Shown here piece after piece: positions 6,040 through 6,213 of a stretch of DNA of 6,213 bases (position 1 is its first letter; every line of letters begins with the position of its first letter). Both the position numbers and the translations under genes were made by a program. The DNA comes from Lachnospiraceae bacterium (GTDB lineage Bacteria; Bacillota; Clostridia; Lachnospirales; Lachnospiraceae). The notes under the pieces were generated by a model that saw only the letters and a list, made by a program, of their open reading frames with translations, was not told the DNA's origin and did not search any database. The DNA lies in contig VSNQ01000189.1 of NCBI GenBank assembly GCA_009774395.1, positions 1-6,213 of the forward strand. The letters run 5' to 3'.

Positions 6040-6051
6040 TTTTACATAGCC
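6040..6051 (+). repeat. Right copy of the 12-base near-direct repeat
   Basis: TTTTACATAGCC matches TTTTACATAACC at 3098-3109 in 11 of 12 positions. Its last five bases (TAGCC) form the outer left arm of the hairpin at 6047-6084. Confidence 0.4.
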
Positions 6052-6084
6052 GAGAGGTTTTCATTTACGAAAATCTTTCGGCTA
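6047..6084 (+). promoter_or_regulatory. 16-bp perfect-length hairpin ahead of the primase-like gene
   Basis: TAGCCGAGAGGTTTTC (6047-6062) pairs along its whole length with GAAAATCTTTCGGCTA (6069-6084), with two G-U pairs and a 6-base loop (ATTTAC). The outer seven pairs are perfect. No long U-tract follows on either strand (ATTCTATTT on the plus side), so a classic terminator is not certain. The stem ends 11 bases before the GGAGGTG ribosome binding site at 6096-6102. That placement suits a terminator for the cargo genes, an attenuator, or an element controlling translation or mRNA stability of the next gene. Confidence 0.6.
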
Positions 6085-6114
6085 ATTCTATTTCTGGAGG
6101 TGATTTTTATTTGA

Positions 6115-6213
6115 ATGAGAGCATCTAAACCCTATATGCAGATTGACCCAGACGTGCTTGAACAGGTAAGGCAGATAGACCTGCTTTCCTATCTTAGAGC
6201 TTATGAGCCGAGC
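6115..6213 (+). CDS. N-terminus of a probable ICE TOPRIM/primase-type protein (cut by window end)
   Basis: Thirty-three codons are visible, from ATG 6115 to the window edge. The segment QIDPDVLEQVRQIDLLSYLRAYEPS matches the N-terminal pattern I know for DUF3991/TOPRIM, CHC2-zinc-finger-type primase-like proteins of Firmicute ICEs, which commonly lie downstream of the helicase genes and would act in element DNA replication. The catalytic region is off the window. An in-frame TGA at 6112-6114 abuts this ATG, so no earlier start exists; the ATG at 6136 is an alternative. The GGAGGTG site (6096-6102) is 12 bases away, longer than ideal, and is better spaced (8 bases) for a TTG at 6111 that opens a 5-codon frame in another phase. 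Composition here returns to that of the ICE backbone. Confidence 0.72.
   Translation, partial: MRASKPYMQIDPDVLEQVRQIDLLSYLRAYEPS

Larger units (their letters stand above)
3098..6051 (+). mobile_element. AT-rich cargo block inserted in the ICE backbone (inferred)
   Basis: Between the small conserved ICE gene and the primase-like gene lie about 2.9 kb that are visibly AT-richer than both sides and use AT-ending codons. The block holds six same-strand genes with no evident conjugation role. Near-direct repeats mark both ends. Joining the flanks across the repeat gives a short backbone spacer carrying the 6047-6084 hairpin. No transposase or integrase is encoded inside, so the route of entry is not visible; the boundaries are inference. 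Confidence 0.35.

Overview
The window looks like conjugative-element DNA from a gut-type Firmicute (Clostridia, of the Lachnospiraceae/Oscillospiraceae kind). The evidence is a large serine recombinase of the TnpX/TndX type, an SNF2-type helicase fragment, a small conserved gene of the kind found in Tn916/Tn1549-like integrative and conjugative elements (ICEs), and the start of a probable TOPRIM/primase-type ICE gene. Ribosome binding sites are strong AGGTG/GGAGGTG types, as usual in Firmicutes. There are no tRNA or rRNA genes and no CRISPR array.

Layout. (1) Positions 1-1691 are the right end of an inserted element, filled by a large serine recombinase whose N-terminus lies off the left edge. 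(2) At a GA dinucleotide (1690-1691) the sequence changes abruptly to the middle of conserved motif VI of an ICE helicase; the rest of that gene runs to 2639. The helicase is therefore interrupted by the recombinase-bearing element, one mobile element inside another. (3) Positions 2720-3049 hold a small conserved ICE backbone gene. (4) About 3100-6040 is visibly AT-richer, with AT-ending codons unlike its neighbours. It carries six same-strand genes: a PhzF-family isomerase, two small proteins I do not recognise, a SnoaL/NTF2-like protein, a C_GCAxxG_C_C family protein and a 53-residue two-helix membrane protein. A 12-base near-direct repeat (11/12) flanks this stretch. (5) From 6115 the backbone resumes with the first 33 codons of the probable primase gene, preceded by a 16-bp hairpin.

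How the parts fit. The helicase, the small conserved gene and the primase-like gene are the ICE replication/processing backbone. The recombinase element has broken the helicase, which could impair ICE processing unless the element excises. The AT-rich block reads as cargo placed between the small backbone gene and the primase gene. It holds two small-molecule enzyme folds (PhzF, SnoaL) and a cysteine-motif protein with likely metal or redox chemistry, but I know of no described pathway combining them, so its function is open.
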